Positions 33,656 through 42,567 of a stretch of 64,000 bases of DNA are shown here, in pieces; the first letter of the stretch is position 1, and each line of letters opens with the position of its first letter. This stretch comes from Micromonospora okii. Lineage in GTDB: Bacteria; Actinomycetota; Actinomycetes; Mycobacteriales; Micromonosporaceae. A model generated the notes under the pieces. That model was given only the letters and a program-made list of their open reading frames with translations, had not been told where the DNA came from and made no database searches. The stretch is taken from positions 63,160-127,159 of the forward strand of contig NZ_BBZF01000024.1 of NCBI RefSeq assembly GCF_020884795.1. The letters run 5' to 3'. The position numbers were made by a program, and so were the translations under genes.

Positions 33656-36600
33656 GTGCCTGGCAACGAGACGCCGACCGGCGGGACTCTCGACACGCTG
33701 CTGCGGAGAAGCGTCGAGGCCCACCCCGACCGCTGTGCCCTGCGCGGCCAGGGGCAGAGCTGGACCTACACCGAGCTGGACCGGCGGGTCGGCCGGCTGG
33801 CCGGCGCGCTGCGCGAGCGCGGGGTGGGCCCCGGCACCCGGGTCGGGCTGCTGCTGCCCCGCTCGGCCGAGTGCGTGGCCCTCATCCTCGCGGTCCTGCG
33901 CCGGGGCGCGGCCTACGTCCCGCTGGACCCCGGCCACCCGGCCAGGCGGCTGGCGTACGTCCGCCGGCACAGCGGCGTCCACCTCCTGGCCACCGCCGAT
34001 GGGCACACCGCGCCACCCGGCCCCGGGGAGGACGTCGCCCTCGCCGACCTGCTTCTGGAGGGCGAGGGGTGCACGACGGACGCCCCGTCGTCGAGCGACG
34101 CCACCCCCGACGGCACCGCACACGTCCTCTACACCTCGGGCTCCACCGGAACCCCGAAGGGCGTGCGGCTCAGCCACCGTGCGGTCGCGAACAACGTCCG
34201 CGCCTGCGTGCGCACCTTCGGCCTGCGGCCCGACGACACCCTCGTGCTCAAGACGCCGCTGACCTTCGACGTGAGCGCGTACGAGATGTTCTCCGCCCTG
34301 GCCGCCGGGGCCTGTCTGGTAGTCGCGCCCCCCGGTGCCGAGGGTGATCCCGACCTGCTCGCGGCGACCGTCGACAACCACCGGGTCACCGTCCTGTTCA
34401 CCGTCCCGGCGCAACTGCGGGCGCTGACGGAGACCGGGGCGTTCGCCCGGAACACGTCCCTGAGGGCGGTGATGAGCACCGGCGAGAAGCTGCCGGCCGC
34501 GCTGCAACGGGCCTTCCACGGCGTCCGCCGGGAACCGCTCTACAACTTCTACGGCCCGACCGAGACCGCGTTCGCGACGGCCTACCGGGCGGTGCCCGAG
34601 AACGCCGCCACCTGGGCGGACCAGGCGAGCGTCCCGATCGGACAGCCGCTGGACAACGTCCGCTGCTACGTCCTGGACGACACCGGACGGCCGGCGCCCG
34701 ACGGCCAGGCCGGTGAGCTGCACGTCGGCGGGGAGAGCCTGGCGGACGGCTACCTGGACGACGACGAACGCACCCGCGAACGGTTCCACCACGTCGACCT
34801 CGGTGGCGGGCGGACCGACCGGGTCTACCGCACCGGTGACCTGGTTCGCCGCCTGCCCGGCGGGGACCTGCTCTACCTGGGCCGGGCCGACGACCAGATC
34901 AAGATCGCAGGACAGCGGATCGAGCTCGGCGAGGTGGAATCCGCCATCCTCGATGTGCCGGGCGTCCGCGCGGTGGCGGTCACCGTCCGGGAACGTGACC
35001 CCGACGGAGCGCCCGAGCTGTCGGCCTTCGTGGAGTTCGACCCGACGGGCCACCGCACCACCACCGAGCTGCGTACCGCGCTCGCGGCGTGGCTGCCCGC
35101 ACGCATGGTCCCCGCCCATCTCGTGCCGGTGGCGAGGATCCCCCTGCTGTCCAACGGGAAGACCGACCGGCTGGCCCTGGCCCGGCTGCACCCGTCGACC
35201 CCCGCCCCCCGGCCACCCGGGGGCCGACCGGTCACCCCGCTGCGGCAGGACACCCCGATGGCGGAACTGGTCCGCCGGTGCTTCACCGAGGCACTGGGTG
35301 GCCCGCCACCGACGGACGACAGCCACTTCCTGCACGAGGGGGGCGACTCCCTCCTCGCCATGCGGGTGGTGGCCCGGCTGCGCCGGGCCGGCGTGCCGAT
35401 CTCCGTGGCCGAGTTCCTGTCCCATCCGGTGCTGGCGGACCTGGTCGCGTACCTGGGCAGGTCCCCGGCCCGCCCGGTGCCGCCGGAGACCGGCGGCGCC
35501 CGCCCGGCCACGGCCCCGACGGCTGTGGCGCCGGTACACGAGTGGTTCACCGAACGGGTCCGCACGGACCGGACGTACTGGAACATGTTCGTGCGGCTCC
35601 GCGTGCTCCGGCCGCTGGTCCCGGCGCACCTGGAGGCCGCGCTCCGGGCCCTCGTGGCGGCACACCCCGCCCTGCGCGCCCGCTTCGTCGACGACGGGAC
35701 CGGGGTGCGGATGGCGCCCGCCGAGGGGATCGCCCCCGACCGACTGGTACGCACCCTCGACGTGACCGGCACCGCCGAGCGCGACGCCGCCGTCGACCGG
35801 CTGCACCGGTCCCTCGATCCGTCCACCGGTGACCACCTGCGGGCGCTGGTGGTCCACGACCGGGAGGGCGACGCCACGTACCTCGTCGTCGCGATCCACC
35901 ACCTCGTCGTCGACATCGTCTCCTGGCACGTGCTCCTCGACGACCTGGTGGTCACGCTGGACGCCCTGGAGCGCGGCGAGGAACCCGCGCTGCCGGCGCA
36001 GGCGGAGACCTTCCAGGGCTGGATCGAAGCCCTGCCGGCACTCGGCGCGGACCCCCACGAGGCGGCCTACTGGCTCTCCGTTCTGCGCCTGCGCCGGGCG
36101 GCACCGAGCCTGGCGGCGCGCGGCCCGGCCCGGCCCGAGCAGGCCGGAGGGCTCCTGACGTTTCGGGTCCCGGCCGCGAAGACCCGGCAGTTGCTCGGTC
36201 CGGCTCCGGTCCGGCTCGGGATGTGCGTCCACGACGTGATGGCGGCGGCCGTCGGGCTCGCGCTCGCCCGCTGGCGTCCGGACGGGGCCGTGACGTTCGA
36301 CCTGGAGACCCACGGCCGGCACCGGTGGCCGCAACTGGACCGGGTGGTCGGGTGGTTCACCGCCGTCTTCCCGGTCGCCTGGCCCAGCGCGCCGGCGACC
36401 GACCTGGCCACCGAGCTGGCCCCCGCGCGGGCGGCGTTGGCGGCGGTGCCGCACGGCGGCACCGGCTACGGCGTCCTCCGCCGTCACGCCGGCGACCCGG
36501 GGACGGCGGCGGCACTCCGGGCGACGCCGCCGGCCCTGGTCTGCTTCAACTACCTGGGCCGGGGCGACCTCGGCCCGCCCGGCGACCGGTTCCGGCCCGA

Positions 36601-36868
36601 CGGCACCCCCGTGCCGTGGGAGGCACGCTCTCCCCGTGCCGAGCGGCCCTACCCGGTGGAGGTGTCGGCCGTGGTCCTCGACGACCAGCTCGCCGTGTGG
36701 CTGAGCTGGGCCCCCTCGCCCGCCGACGGGCTGGACGAGTCGTCGGTGCGTCGCCTCCGTACGCACCTACGGACCGTGCTGGACGAATTGGCGCTCGCCC
36801 GCGTCGCCGAGGTGGTCAACGGAGCAGCGCCGCCCCCCGCCCACCGTCAGCCGGGCCTGCACCGGTAG
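33656..36868 (+). CDS. Stand-alone NRPS module A-PCP-E (adenylation, carrier, epimerisation)
   Basis: Single-module nonribosomal peptide synthetase of 1,070 residues. A domain about 10-505: YTSGSTGTPKG (about 158), FYGPTETA (about 298), YRTGDL, RIELGEVE and the A10 Lys in LLSNGKTDRLAL (about 500). Specificity-loop residues appear to include Asp-Val-Tyr at FDVSAYEMF and Phe at NFYGPTE. PCP about 530-600: GGDSLL with the phosphopantetheine Ser (about 564). E domain about 615-1055: HHLVVDIVSW (about 748), LETHGRH, VVGWFTAVFPV, GGTGYG and FNYLGR, the epimerisation motif set. It should load an L-amino acid and present the D-form. There is no condensation or thioesterase domain, so a partner must accept the residue. 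AGGAGG precedes GTG 33656. The 3' end overlaps the convergent LysR gene by 53 bp. Confidence 0.93.
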   Translation: MPGNETPTGGTLDTLLRRSVEAHPDRCALRGQGQSWTYTELDRRVGRLAGALRERGVGPGTRVGLLLPRSAECVALILAVLRRGAAYVPLDPGHPARRLAYVRRHSGVHLLATADGHTAPPGPGEDVALADLLLEGEGCTTDAPSSSDATPDGTAHVLYTSGSTGTPKGVRLSHRAVANNVRACVRTFGLRPDDTLVLKTPLTFDVSAYEMFSALAAGACLVVAPPGAEGDPDLLAATVDNHRVTVLFTVPAQLRALTETGAFARNTSLRAVMSTGEKLPAALQRAFHGVRREPLYNFYGPTETAFATAYRAVPENAATWADQASVPIGQPLDNVRCYVLDDTGRPAPDGQAGELHVGGESLADGYLDDDERTRERFHHVDLGGGRTDRVYRTGDLVRRLPGGDLLYLGRADDQIKIAGQRIELGEVESAILDVPGVRAVAVTVRERDPDGAPELSAFVEFDPTGHRTTTELRTALAAWLPARMVPAHLVPVARIPLLSNGKTDRLALARLHPSTPAPRPPGGRPVTPLRQDTPMAELVRRCFTEALGGPPPTDDSHFLHEGGDSLLAMRVVARLRRAGVPISVAEFLSHPVLADLVAYLGRSPARPVPPETGGARPATAPTAVAPVHEWFTERVRTDRTYWNMFVRLRVLRPLVPAHLEAALRALVAAHPALRARFVDDGTGVRMAPAEGIAPDRLVRTLDVTGTAERDAAVDRLHRSLDPSTGDHLRALVVHDREGDATYLVVAIHHLVVDIVSWHVLLDDLVVTLDALERGEEPALPAQAETFQGWIEALPALGADPHEAAYWLSVLRLRRAAPSLAARGPARPEQAGGLLTFRVPAAKTRQLLGPAPVRLGMCVHDVMAAAVGLALARWRPDGAVTFDLETHGRHRWPQLDRVVGWFTAVFPVAWPSAPATDLATELAPARAALAAVPHGGTGYGVLRRHAGDPGTAAALRATPPALVCFNYLGRGDLGPPGDRFRPDGTPVPWEARSPRAERPYPVEVSAVVLDDQLAVWLSWAPSPADGLDESSVRRLRTHLRTVLDELALARVAEVVNGAAPPPAHRQPGLHR

Positions 36869-37787
36869 TGCCGAGCCTGACCGTGTCGTCCAGATTGGCG
36901 GTGACCGCAATGAACGCGTTGATCAGCCGCCGCAGTGTGGGCCGGCTGCGGGCGGCGCTGCGCACGGCCACCGAGATCCGTCGCCGCAACGGGCGCTCGG
37001 CCAGCACCAGGCACCGCACGTCGTACCGGGTCTGGGCGATGGCGATCGCCGGCACGAACCCGATGCCCAGACCGGCCTCGATCATGGCCAGCATGACGGT
37101 GAAGTCGTTGCTCATGTACGCGATCTCGGGCGTGAACCCGGCGTCGGCGCAGGCGCTGACCATGGCCGCGTGGCACAGGGTGCCCACCTGGCAGGTCAGC
37201 CACGGCTCGGCCGCGTACGCGGTCATGGGGAGGGCCGGCCGGGCGAGTGGGTGTCTCGTCGGGAGGACGAGATACATCTGTTCGCTGAACAAGGGGGTGA
37301 ACTCGGTCCCGGGCTCGACCAGCGCCGGCGACGGTTCGTACTCGTCGACCAGTGCGAGGTCGATCTCTCCACGGCGCAACGCCGGCAGGCTCTCGTGGGC
37401 CTCCATCTCGTGCAGGCCGATCTCGACCGGGCGTCCCTCGTTCACACAGAACGCGAGGGCCTGCGGGACCGCCAGTCGGGAGACGCTCGGAAAGGACGCC
37501 AACCGCACGGCGCCTTCGACGCCGTCCCGCAGATGCGCGAGCTCGGTCTTGGCCCGCTCCACCTCGGCGAAGATGCGCTCGGCGCTGCTGACCAGCACCC
37601 GCCCGGCCTCGGTCAGGGTCAGTTGACGGCCCTTGCGCTCCAGCAACGGCATGCCGATTTCCTTCTCCAGGGTCGCAAGCTGCTGGGACACCGCAGAGGG
37701 AGTTAGCTGTGCCGATTTTCCGACCGCACTGACCGTGCCGAGAGAGGCGAAATGAGAAAGCAGGCGGAGTCGCCGAAGATCCAACAT
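36816..37787 (-). CDS. LysR-family transcriptional regulator
   Basis: LysR-type regulator of 323 residues. The N-terminal winged helix is at about 1-60 (RRLRLLSHFASLGTVSAVGKSAQLTPSAVSQQLATLEKEIG-type pattern, read in two halves), followed by a linker helix and a periplasmic-binding-protein-like effector domain (about 90-300; ends LINAFIAVTANL). It is divergent from the EamA exporter gene, the classical arrangement for a LysR protein controlling its neighbour, and its 3' end overlaps the NRPS gene. The effector is unknown. Confidence 0.92.
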   Translation of the reverse strand: MLDLRRLRLLSHFASLGTVSAVGKSAQLTPSAVSQQLATLEKEIGMPLLERKGRQLTLTEAGRVLVSSAERIFAEVERAKTELAHLRDGVEGAVRLASFPSVSRLAVPQALAFCVNEGRPVEIGLHEMEAHESLPALRRGEIDLALVDEYEPSPALVEPGTEFTPLFSEQMYLVLPTRHPLARPALPMTAYAAEPWLTCQVGTLCHAAMVSACADAGFTPEIAYMSNDFTVMLAMIEAGLGIGFVPAIAIAQTRYDVRCLVLAERPLRRRISVAVRSAARSRPTLRRLINAFIAVTANLDDTVRLGTTGAGPADGGRGAALLR

Positions 37788-37937
37788 CGGTTCCAGACTT
37801 ATCGGTCGCTCACAGGTGCATCACCGAAGATTGCTTCTCGTATTCATCACCCTCACCCGGAGTGAGGCGTTATCGAACGTACTACAGCTTAAAGATCCGT
37901 TCAATGGCTCCGGTACAAGAGACAGCAGGCACCCGCT
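37788..37937. promoter_or_regulatory. LysR/EamA divergent promoter region
   Basis: 150-bp AT-richer divergent intergenic region. It contains the short inverted repeat GAAG-ATTG-CTTC (37826-37837) and other partial dyads that could be LysR sites. No unambiguous T-N11-A box was fixed by eye. Confidence 0.35.
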
Positions 37938-38897
37938 ATGGATCATCAAACCGCATCCTCCTACGTCGGTCCGGACCGGCAGATCACCCCGATTCCCGAC
38001 GCCCGCCGGCAGGGGGCCCTCCTGGTGCTGGTCGCCGCCGTGTTGTGGGGCACCACCGGTGCCACCCAGGTGCTCGCGCCGCCCGAGGCGTCCGCGCTCG
38101 GCATCGCCACCGCCCGGCTCTGCACGGGCGGACTGATCCTGCTGGCGTGGGCCCTGGCCCACGGCGGGACCGCCGGGATGGCCGCCTGCTGGACCCGCTC
38201 CACCTGGGCGCTCACCGTGGTCGGGATCGGTTCGGTCGCCGCCTACCAGGCGCTGTTCTTCTCCGCCGTGCGCAGTACGGGCGTCGCCACCGGGACCCTG
38301 ATCGCGATCGGCTGCGCGCCGTTGATCACGGGCCTGCTCGGCCTGGCGATCAAGGAAAGGCTCACCCGCGTCTGGGCGGTCGGGACCGCGATGACCGTCG
38401 CCGGACTGGCGCTGCTCTCCGTTCCCGGCGGCGCGGTGCTGGTGCGACTCTCCGGGGTGCTGTACGCGCTGGCCGCCGCCGCCGCGTACTCGACGTACAC
38501 CGTGGCCGGACGGATGCTGCTCTCCCGTGGGGTCGACGGGCGGGTCGTGGTCGGCAGCTTCTTCGGTTTCGCCTGTCTGCCGATCGTCGCGCTCTCCGCC
38601 GGTGACGACTTCACGTGGCTGGCCGACTGGAGCGGGATCGGCGTCACCCTGTGGCTGGGTATCGGCGCGACGGCGGTGCCGTACCTGCTGTGGATCCGCG
38701 GCCTGAAGACCACGGCGGTGTCGTCGGCCACCGCCATCGGCCTCGCCGAACCGTTGATGGCGAGCGCGCTCGGCATCTTCGTCCTCGGCGAGGAGGCCAC
38801 CGGCTGGACCCTCACCGGGATGGCGGCCATCGTCGCCGGGCTGGCGGTGGTCGGCCGCGACGGCACGGACGCCAGGCAACCGGCGACGCGTCAGTAG
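37938..38897 (+). CDS. EamA/DMT-family transporter
   Basis: Drug/metabolite-transporter family protein of 319 residues with ten predicted transmembrane helices in two EamA repeats. The first repeat opens LVLVAAVLWGTTGATQVL (about 30) and the second starts near VRLSGVLYALAAAAAYSTYTVAGRML-type sequence (about 170; read in segments). EPLMASALGIFVLGEEATGW near the C-terminus is typical. Probable exporter of an amino acid or small metabolite, possibly the product of the adjacent NRPS, and likely controlled by the divergent LysR gene. Its 3' end overlaps the convergent csaA-like gene by 7 bp. Confidence 0.88.
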   Translation: MDHQTASSYVGPDRQITPIPDARRQGALLVLVAAVLWGTTGATQVLAPPEASALGIATARLCTGGLILLAWALAHGGTAGMAACWTRSTWALTVVGIGSVAAYQALFFSAVRSTGVATGTLIAIGCAPLITGLLGLAIKERLTRVWAVGTAMTVAGLALLSVPGGAVLVRLSGVLYALAAAAAYSTYTVAGRMLLSRGVDGRVVVGSFFGFACLPIVALSAGDDFTWLADWSGIGVTLWLGIGATAVPYLLWIRGLKTTAVSSATAIGLAEPLMASALGIFVLGEEATGWTLTGMAAIVAGLAVVGRDGTDARQPATRQ

Positions 38898-39262
38898 ATG
38901 GCGTCCCCGGGAACGGCGTCAGCGGCGACCACGATCGGGATCGCCTGGGCCTGCCCCTCGGGGCTCGCCGGATGCGGGGCCCCCAGCACCAGCGCCTGCG
39001 ACACGTACGGGCCCATCTCGCGCTCACCGAGATTGACGCACGCCACTACGTTCGCACCGACCAGCTCGTCCTCGCCGATCAGCGCGTACTGGCCGACCGA
39101 GACGCGTTTGCCCAACGGGCCGAGATCCAACTCGATCACCCGGCACGGGAAGCGCGTGTTCTCGGCCATGGGCGCCGACAGGACCCGTGCCACCCGGAGA
39201 TCGATATTCTGGAACTTGCCAAAAGTGATCTGCGGCTTCACCGCCGCGGCAGCTCCGGCCAT
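38891..39262 (-). CDS. csaA: CsaA-like tRNA-binding domain protein
   Basis: Free-standing OB-fold tRNA-binding protein of 123 residues, resembling CsaA and the C-terminal domain of methionyl-tRNA synthetase. Visible: FGKFQNIDLRVARVLSA (about 14-30), FPCRVIELDLGPLGKRVSVGQ and GANVVACVNLGEREMG. CsaA binds tRNA or acts as an export-related chaperone; which role applies here is unknown. ATG 39262 has GAAAGGAC upstream. It lies between the NRPS/EamA block and the efflux gene and is transcribed alone. Confidence 0.85.
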   Translation of the reverse strand: MAGAAAAVKPQITFGKFQNIDLRVARVLSAPMAENTRFPCRVIELDLGPLGKRVSVGQYALIGEDELVGANVVACVNLGEREMGPYVSQALVLGAPHPASPEGQAQAIPIVVAADAVPGDAIY

Positions 39263-39536
39263 CGTCCGTCCTTTCCCATTGCCGGGGTCGGACCGCCCTG
39301 CGGCGGATACGGCGACCCCGGTCGATAGCGAACCGGCTCCACCCTATCGGATCGGGCGGGTGCGAACCGGAACCGGAATGGCACCGGCACCACGGGGCTG
39401 GCCCACGATGGGAACACGCCCCGATTCCCCCTTCGCCGGCGCGCCACCCGAAGCCTATGCCTCCCCGACGCGAAATCGGAGCACGGGTCGCCACCGTGTC
39501 TACGACAATGCTCCGGCCGGCGGCGGGCGCCGCCGC

Positions 39537-39620
39537 GGGGATGGAGCATCGGTTTCCTAAGGCGGCTCTATTTGTAATCCGCAGGCTGGCTGCCTGTGCT
39601 CTGCTCCCTGGCTCGACGCC
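39537..39620 (+). mobile_element. Putative attachment-site remnant derived from tRNA-Arg(CCT)
   Basis: 39537-39559 matches the D-arm to anticodon-loop part of the tRNA-Arg at 63091-63113 with one mismatch in 23. It is followed by about 60 bp similar to the sequence after the degenerate tRNA copy at 61201-61223, including a hairpin (39581-39586 with 39592-39597) that covaries with 61245-61261. The tRNA 5' half is missing here. This looks like an element end or decayed att site, not a tRNA gene. Confidence 0.55.
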
Positions 39621-39670
39621 AGTGGGCCGCCGGGCAGCGGAGCGGCGTGGCCCTCACCCCACCTCGCTAG

Positions 39671-39701
39671 TTGTACGATGGTTCTAATTGAACTATCGTA
39701 C
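39671..39701 (+). promoter_or_regulatory. TetR-type operator overlapping the efflux promoter
   Basis: GTACGATGGTTC (39673-39684) and GAACTATCGTAC (39690-39701) form a 12-bp dyad with one mismatch and a 5-bp spacer. TTGTAC (39671-39676), a 17-bp spacer and TATCGT (39694-39699) form a promoter lying inside the dyad, so a bound repressor would block RNA polymerase. A related half-site pair occurs before the TetR gene at 41258-41280. Confidence 0.72.
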
Positions 39702-39732
39702 GACTTCTTTCGGTCGAGCGAGGAGGAACGTG

Positions 39733-41259
39733 GTGAGCGGACGGGCGGCTGCGCCTGCGGGTGCGCGGGCATGGGCGGGGATGGCCCTGTTGGCGCTCCC
39801 TACGTTCCTGCTGGGGCTGGACGTCACGGTCCTGTATCTGGTGCTGCCGGCCGTGGCGGCCGACCTCGGGCCGTCGGCGACGCAGACGCTGTGGATCATG
39901 GACGCCTACGGCTTCCTGCTGGCCGGCTTCCTCGTCACGATGGGCACCCTGGGGGACCGTGTCGGGCGGCGTCGGCTGCTGATGATCGGGGTCGCGGCCT
40001 TCGCGGCGGTCTCGGTGGTCGCGGCGTTCGCGCCGAGCGCGGAGCTGCTGATCGCCGCGCGCGCCTCGCTGGGGATTGCCGGTGCGACGCTGATGCCGTC
40101 CACGCTGTCGCTGATCTCGAACATGTTCGCCGACCCGAGGCGGCGGGCGGCGGCGATCGGGGTGTGGGCCACGGTGTTCGCCGCCGGGATGGCGGCCGGG
40201 CCGATCGTCGGCGGTGTGTTGGTCGACCGCTTCTGGTGGGGTGCTGCGTTCCTGGTCGCGGTGCCGATCGCGGTGCTCGTGCTGCTGCTGGGGCGGGTAC
40301 TGCTGCCGGAGTACGCGGACCCGCTTGCCGGCCGGCTCGACCTGGCCAGCGTGGCCCTGTCGCTGACGGCCATCCTTCCGATCGTCTATGCCGTCAAGCG
40401 CGCTGCGGCCGAGGGCCTCGATGCCGGCGGCATCCTCGCCGTGGCGGTGGGGGTGGTCGCCGGTGCGGTGTTCTGGCACCGGCAGTCCCGCCTGGCGGAC
40501 CCGCTGCTGGATGTCTCCCTGTTCAGGAACCGGGCGTTCAGCGTCGCGCTGACGGTGCTGCTGGTCGGACTCGTGGGGATGGGCGGCGCCATGTACCTCG
40601 TCACGCAGTACCTGCAACTGGTGGAAGGGCTGAGTCCGTTCGCGGCGGGCCTGTGGATGGGGCCGCCGGCGCTGGCGATGTTCGCGGCCGGCATCGGTGC
40701 GCCCGTGCTGGCCCGGCGCATCCGGCCGGGCTACGTCATGGGCGGCACGCTGGGCGTTTCGCTGATCGGCTACGCCCTGCTGGCTACCGCCGGCCTGAAC
40801 GACGAGCTGCCGGTGGCCGCGGGGTTCGCCTTCGTCTACCTCGGCCTGGGCGCGATCGCCGCGCTGGGCACCGACATCGTGGTCGGCTCCGCGCCGGCGG
40901 GGAGGTCCGGTTCGGCGGCCTCGCTGTCCGAGACCGTCCAGGAACTCGGCATCGCCATCGGCGTGGCCGTCCTGGGAAGCCTGACCACCGTCGTCTACCG
41001 CAGCCAACTGATCGTGCCGGCCCGCCTGTCCGGGAGCGAGGCGACGGCGCTGACCGACAGCCTCGGCAGTGCCGGCGCGATCGCCGACGACCTCCCACCC
41101 GGTGTGCTGGTCGAGGCCCGGCTCGCCTTCACCACGGGGCTGAACGTCTCCTCCGTGGTCGCCGGGCTCGCGATCGCCGCCGCCACGGTGCTGTGCCTGC
41201 GCATGCTGCGCCACGTGCCCCGGCTCGGACAGGCACAGCACACCGGCACCGAGATTTGA
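39733..41259 (+). CDS. DHA2-family (14-TMS) drug-efflux MFS transporter
   Basis: Proton-coupled multidrug efflux permease of 508 residues with about 14 transmembrane helices, QacA/SmvA-like. Signatures: LDVTVLYLVLPAVAADLG in helix 1, WIMDAYGFLLAGF, motif A GTLGDRVGRRRLL and GATLMPSTLSLISNMF (motif C-like region). GTG 39733 sits 6 nt after AGGAGG; GTG 39730 is also possible. The gene is driven from the operator-promoter at 39671 and followed by its TetR regulator, a typical inducible drug-resistance pair. It lies at the left edge of the proposed island. Confidence 0.92.
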   Translation: MSGRAAAPAGARAWAGMALLALPTFLLGLDVTVLYLVLPAVAADLGPSATQTLWIMDAYGFLLAGFLVTMGTLGDRVGRRRLLMIGVAAFAAVSVVAAFAPSAELLIAARASLGIAGATLMPSTLSLISNMFADPRRRAAAIGVWATVFAAGMAAGPIVGGVLVDRFWWGAAFLVAVPIAVLVLLLGRVLLPEYADPLAGRLDLASVALSLTAILPIVYAVKRAAAEGLDAGGILAVAVGVVAGAVFWHRQSRLADPLLDVSLFRNRAFSVALTVLLVGLVGMGGAMYLVTQYLQLVEGLSPFAAGLWMGPPALAMFAAGIGAPVLARRIRPGYVMGGTLGVSLIGYALLATAGLNDELPVAAGFAFVYLGLGAIAALGTDIVVGSAPAGRSGSAASLSETVQELGIAIGVAVLGSLTTVVYRSQLIVPARLSGSEATALTDSLGSAGAIADDLPPGVLVEARLAFTTGLNVSSVVAGLAIAAATVLCLRMLRHVPRLGQAQHTGTEI

Positions 41260-41280
41260 ACGATGGTCCGACTATCCTTG
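41258..41280 (+). promoter_or_regulatory. Second TetR operator-like dyad before the regulator gene
   Basis: GAACGATGGTC and GACTATCCTTG, adjacent and centred near 41269, resemble the two arms of the 39673-39701 operator. It overlaps the MFS stop codon and precedes the TetR start, so it could allow autoregulation. The match is imperfect. Confidence 0.4.
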
Positions 41281-41300
41281 CAGGTGGTGGTTGCGAGGAG

Positions 41301-41873
41301 GTGGAGACGATCGACAGGGACGACGCCGAACACACCGACGGACGCTTCGCCCGCGGCGCGAGGCGCCGAAGCGAGATCATCGAGGCCACCCTGGCAGTGG
41401 TCACCCGTGACGGCGCGGCGGGCGTCACCCACCGCACCGTCGCCAAGCAGGCCGGCATCACCACGTCCCTGAGCACGTACTACTTCACGACCCTCGACGA
41501 CCTGCTCGTCGCCGCCCTGACCAGCGTCGCCGACGTCTACACCGCCCGCATCCGCCAGATCATCGACACCCCCGGCGACAAGCTCACCGGCCTGGCCGAA
41601 CTCATCGCCGAGACCGCCGGTGTAGGCCGCGAACGTGCGCTCGCCGAACGGGAACTCGCCACCCTCGCAGCCCGTAGGCCCGCACTGCGCCCCGTGGCGC
41701 GCCGGTGGCGGGAGAACGTCGCCGAACTCTGCGCCACCCTCACCGACGACCCCGTCGCCGTCGCAGGAGTGGTCGCTGCCTCCGACGGCCTCTGCACCGC
41801 CATACTCCTCGACAACGGCCCCGCCGACCCGGGGTACCTCCGGGCCGTCCTGCACCGGGCGCTCCACCACTGA
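41301..41873 (+). CDS. TetR-family regulator of the efflux gene
   Basis: TetR repressor of about 190 residues. The N-terminal helix-turn-helix spans about 15-65 (RRSEIIEATLAVVTRDGAAG, then THRTVAKQAGITTSLSTYYF), followed by an all-helical ligand domain (about 75-190) with a DDPVAVAGVVAASDGL segment. GTG 41301 is the most likely start, but the GAGGAG before it is too close; an in-frame TTG at 41256 is the alternative. It lies 41 bp after the MFS gene in the same direction and is probably the ligand-sensing repressor acting at 39673-39701. Confidence 0.88.
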   Translation: METIDRDDAEHTDGRFARGARRRSEIIEATLAVVTRDGAAGVTHRTVAKQAGITTSLSTYYFTTLDDLLVAALTSVADVYTARIRQIIDTPGDKLTGLAELIAETAGVGRERALAERELATLAARRPALRPVARRWRENVAELCATLTDDPVAVAGVVAASDGLCTAILLDNGPADPGYLRAVLHRALHH

Positions 41874-42040
41874 CGGACGGGCGTGGTCGTGTCGAAGCGG
41901 GCGAGCAGCCGCATGTCCTGCACCACCGTCTCGAACGGCGGTCCCGGCGACGCGGGCTTGTCGCCAGGGCTCGCGCCCTGCCTGCTCGGCGGGCCAGTCA
42001 TCCTGATGACCGTCGGCCAGGAAATCTAGGCTGGAGCGGC

Positions 42041-42069
42041 TAGACATCTTCTGCGGTGTGGCATACTCT
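42041..42069 (+). promoter_or_regulatory. Putative promoter of the MerR-type leader
   Basis: TAGACA (42041-42046), a 17-bp spacer and TACTCT (42064-42069). Start of transcription would fall near 42076, leaving a leader of about 500 nt before ATG 42584. Confidence 0.45.
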
Positions 42070-42193
42070 TCCTCGAGTCGAGAGGAAAGATCCGTCAAGA
42101 CGCAGACGGGCCGCCCGGCCGTGAGGACGCGACGGGCGGCGAGGAGAGGAACATGCTTCACCGTTCCTCCCGAAAGGCAGTAAGAGCACGTCA

Positions 42194-42242
42194 GCCCCGG
42201 CGTGACACGTGCCGGGGCGCAGGTGGGGCCAAGGCTTTTTTT
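42194..42242 (+). terminator. Hairpin with T-tract inside the leader (possible attenuator)
   Basis: GCCCCGGC (42194-42201) pairs with GCCGGGGC (42211-42218) around a 9-nt loop. A small GGGCC/GGC dyad and a run of seven T (42236-42242) follow. The distance between main stem and T-run is long for a simple terminator, so an alternative pairing or switch is possible. Confidence 0.45.
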
Positions 42243-42539
42243 GGGACTCCAGCTGATGTTCGCCGTACGTGTCGGGGCCATGAAGTCGCGTGGGCTCCGG
42301 TGCCGGCGGACCGTACGACCGCAAGGGAACGAAGTAGCAGAGAAAAGGGAGGGCCGTACACCGTTGGATCGCCCGCCGTCGGCCGTCATGTCAGGCCGGG
42401 CGGACACCGCAGTTTCCATCGAACGAGAGGTGGTCTTCGGTCACGCATATGCGATCCTCGTACCAGCCGTCAATGACGGTTGGTGCGGATACGACAAGCC
42501 GACGTTCTTGTCGGTAGATGGTGTTCTGACCGTAACCCT

Positions 42540-42567
42540 GGGCCCCGGCGCTTACGCGCCGGGGCCC
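42540..42567 (+). terminator. Strong hairpin 16 bp before the MerR-type gene
   Basis: Perfect 12-bp stem (GGGCCCCGGCGC at 42540-42551 with 42556-42567) and a TTAC loop. It lies just upstream of the ribosome-binding site GTGGAGG (42573), so it may end a leader transcript or control translation of the downstream gene. Confidence 0.5.

Larger units (their letters stand above)
39263..39732. other. 470-bp intergenic region with tRNA-fragment repeat and efflux promoter
   Basis: No credible gene. The first part (39263-39536) shows nothing notable. From 39537 there is a tRNA-Arg-derived 23-bp core and about 65 bp resembling 61224-61280. The last 60 bp carry the TetR-type operator-promoter of the efflux gene. 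Confidence 0.6.

Noticed and set aside
42153..42476. 107-codon protein gene in the leader region
   Set aside because: It has a good ribosome-binding site, but after about 20 codons it runs through the hairpin and T-tract and shows no coding bias or domain; better treated as a leader peptide start.
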